Origin: UBA1367 sp040268355
GTDB lineage: Bacteria > Actinomycetota > Coriobacteriia > Coriobacteriales > Atopobiaceae
Length of the DNA: 6,860 nucleotides
Direction of reading: 5' to 3'
Assembly: GCA_040268355.1 (NCBI GenBank)
Contig: JAWRIT010000134.1
Location: 1 to 6,860 of the forward strand
Shown: positions 5,633 to 6,860 of the stretch, in pieces
How the letters are laid out: every line of letters begins with the position of its first letter
Numbering within the stretch: the stretch's first letter is position 1
Notes under the pieces: model-generated
Database searches by the model: none
Told to the model about the DNA's origin: nothing
What the model saw: only the letters and a program-made list of their open reading frames with translations
Made by a program: the position numbers and the translations under genes

Positions 5633-6763
5633 ATGTCTGACATTGATGTAACCGTCGTCCTTCCGTGCTACAACGTCGAGGACTATCTTGAGCAGGCGCT
5701 CTCGTCGGTCGAGCAGAACGACCGCATCAGGCTCGAGATCCTCTGCGTCAACGACGGCTCCACCGATGGCACCCTCAAGATCATGCGGGACCACGAGGCG
5801 GCAGACCCGCGCGTTCGGGTGATCGACAAGGAGAACGGCGGCTACGGCGCCGGCGTCAACCGCGGCTTCGACGAGGCACGCGGCACCTACGTGGGCATCC
5901 TCGAGCCAGACGACTGGGTCGCCCCCCACATGTATGACGACCTCTTTGAGTTCGCCATGGGCTTTGGGCTTGAGACGCCGCCTGACGTGATCAAGTCACC
6001 CTACGTGCGCGTCGTGCTGCCCGAAACGCCCAAGCAGTACTTCTGCCAGTGCTCCTACTACAAGCGCATCGACCCGGGCTTCCAGCCCTTCACGCTGGCG
6101 GACGCCCCGCATCTCATCCAGCATCACCCGTCCATCTGGTCGGCCCTCTACCGCAAGGACTTCCTCATCAGCAAGGGCATTCGCTTCAGGGAGGTGCCCG
6201 GCGCCGGGTGGGTGGACAACCCCTTCCTCATCGAGACGCTGTGCCAGGCGGAGACCATCGTCTACAAGGAGCAGCCCTACTACCACTACCGCGAGGACCT
6301 TCCCGGCTCCTCCTCGGTGCTCAAGAGCGCGGCGCTCTCCTTCGAGCGCTGGAACGACATGGCCGACATCATCGAGCGGTTGGGCGTCACCGACGACGGG
6401 ATCCTCAAGGCCTTCTACGTGATCGGCTTCCGCTACGCCGGCGGGGCCTTCGCCCAGTTCGGCGACGACAACCCCGACGTCACGAAATGGGTGACGCAGA
6501 TCTTCCGTCGCATGGACCCCGAGCGCGTGGCCCGCATCACCACCCTTTCCGCCAACTTCAAGAAGCGCTACTTCGCGCTGACCGGCTACGAGCCCGTCGC
6601 GTTCAGCAATGCCGCCTACCTGCGGTCGTTGGTCGAGGAGTTCGGCTACTCGCTCCGGTCGAACGGACCGGGCTTCGCCCTGACGCGCCTGCGCCTGTAC
6701 GCCAAGCAGAAGGCGACCGAGGCCGGGCTCCTCAAGCAGAAGCTCGACGTCAAGGAGGACTGA
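5633..6763 (+). CDS. Family 2 (GT-A fold) glycosyltransferase
   Basis: Inverting sugar transferase of the GT2 family, predicted to use a nucleotide-sugar donor on the cytoplasmic side to build or decorate the exported polymer. The product is 376 residues. The GT-A domain begins at once: VVLPCYNVEDYLEQALSSV (8-26), NDGSTDGT (40-47) for donor binding, NGGYGAGVNRGF (68-79), and the acidic EPDD (91-94), the DxD-like metal site. IWSALYRKDFL (168-178) and WVDNPF (193-198), whose Asp195 is a candidate catalytic base, resemble capsule and cell-wall GT2 enzymes. The remaining 150 or so residues form a helical tail with no recognised domain. There are no membrane segments. The ATG directly follows the ATPase stop codon, with GGGAG (5623-5627) inside that gene's end, so the two are translationally coupled. 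Sugar and acceptor specificity cannot be inferred. Confidence 0.92.
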   Translation: MSDIDVTVVLPCYNVEDYLEQALSSVEQNDRIRLEILCVNDGSTDGTLKIMRDHEAADPRVRVIDKENGGYGAGVNRGFDEARGTYVGILEPDDWVAPHMYDDLFEFAMGFGLETPPDVIKSPYVRVVLPETPKQYFCQCSYYKRIDPGFQPFTLADAPHLIQHHPSIWSALYRKDFLISKGIRFREVPGAGWVDNPFLIETLCQAETIVYKEQPYYHYREDLPGSSSVLKSAALSFERWNDMADIIERLGVTDDGILKAFYVIGFRYAGGAFAQFGDDNPDVTKWVTQIFRRMDPERVARITTLSANFKKRYFALTGYEPVAFSNAAYLRSLVEEFGYSLRSNGPGFALTRLRLYAKQKATEAGLLKQKLDVKED

Positions 6764-6860
6764 GGCCCTCGCCGCATCCTCCTTCTGGGGACAGGGGCGC
6801 TCGGTCCCTCGCCGTCGTTCCTGCGGCGTCCGCTCTTACTCAGCGCGCATCAGAAGCCCC
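6764..6860. other. Non-coding right edge, no gene recognised
   Basis: These 97 bases follow the glycosyltransferase. GGGAC and GTCCC (within 6787-6808) could pair over an 11-base loop, but the stem is short and lacks a T-tract, so no terminator is called. The polysaccharide locus may continue beyond the window. Confidence 0.4.

Overview
The window is GC-rich bacterial DNA with dense coding and strong G/C bias at third codon positions. The gene content is an iron-dependent alcohol dehydrogenase, a TetR regulator, a Fic protein and an ABC-2 polysaccharide exporter with a glycosyltransferase. Together with the GC-rich codon style, this suggests a high-GC Gram-positive, possibly an anaerobic Coriobacteriia (Olsenella-like) member. 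That taxonomic guess is inference from style only; no marker gene is present.

Layout. (1) Positions 36-1250, minus strand: group III iron-dependent alcohol dehydrogenase. (2) Positions 1251-1450: divergent intergenic region with a perfect 22-bp palindrome (1349-1370), next to an extended -10 element facing the regulator. (3) Positions 1451-2116, plus strand: TetR-family regulator, probably controlling the dehydrogenase and itself through the palindrome. (4) Positions 2146-2208: a perfect 29-bp inverted repeat with a 5-nt spacer. Its right arm contains the ribosome-binding site and ATG of the next gene. (5) Positions 2204-3499, plus strand: SoFic-like class II Fic protein with an N-terminal inhibitory motif and a C-terminal winged-helix-like region. 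(6) Positions 3500-3676: non-coding region with short repeats and an extended -10 promoter. (7) Positions 3677-6763, plus strand: a tight three-gene operon of ABC-2 permease (Wzm/TagG type), ABC ATPase (Wzt/TagH type) and family-2 glycosyltransferase, with gaps of 12 and 0 bases. The last 97 bases hold no recognisable gene.

The first pair looks like a local effector-responsive switch for alcohol/aldehyde metabolism. The Fic gene is a self-contained unit. The final operon would make and export a cell-surface polysaccharide or teichoic-acid-like polymer; more genes of that locus probably lie beyond the right edge.

Two things stand out. The first is the 29-bp mirror repeat over the fic translation start: it would lock up the start in any read-through transcript and leave it free in a transcript starting inside the repeat. 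The second is the exporter ATPase, which has an extra N-terminal beta-rich domain of about 115 residues and lacks the C-terminal carbohydrate-binding domain found in classical Wzt proteins.
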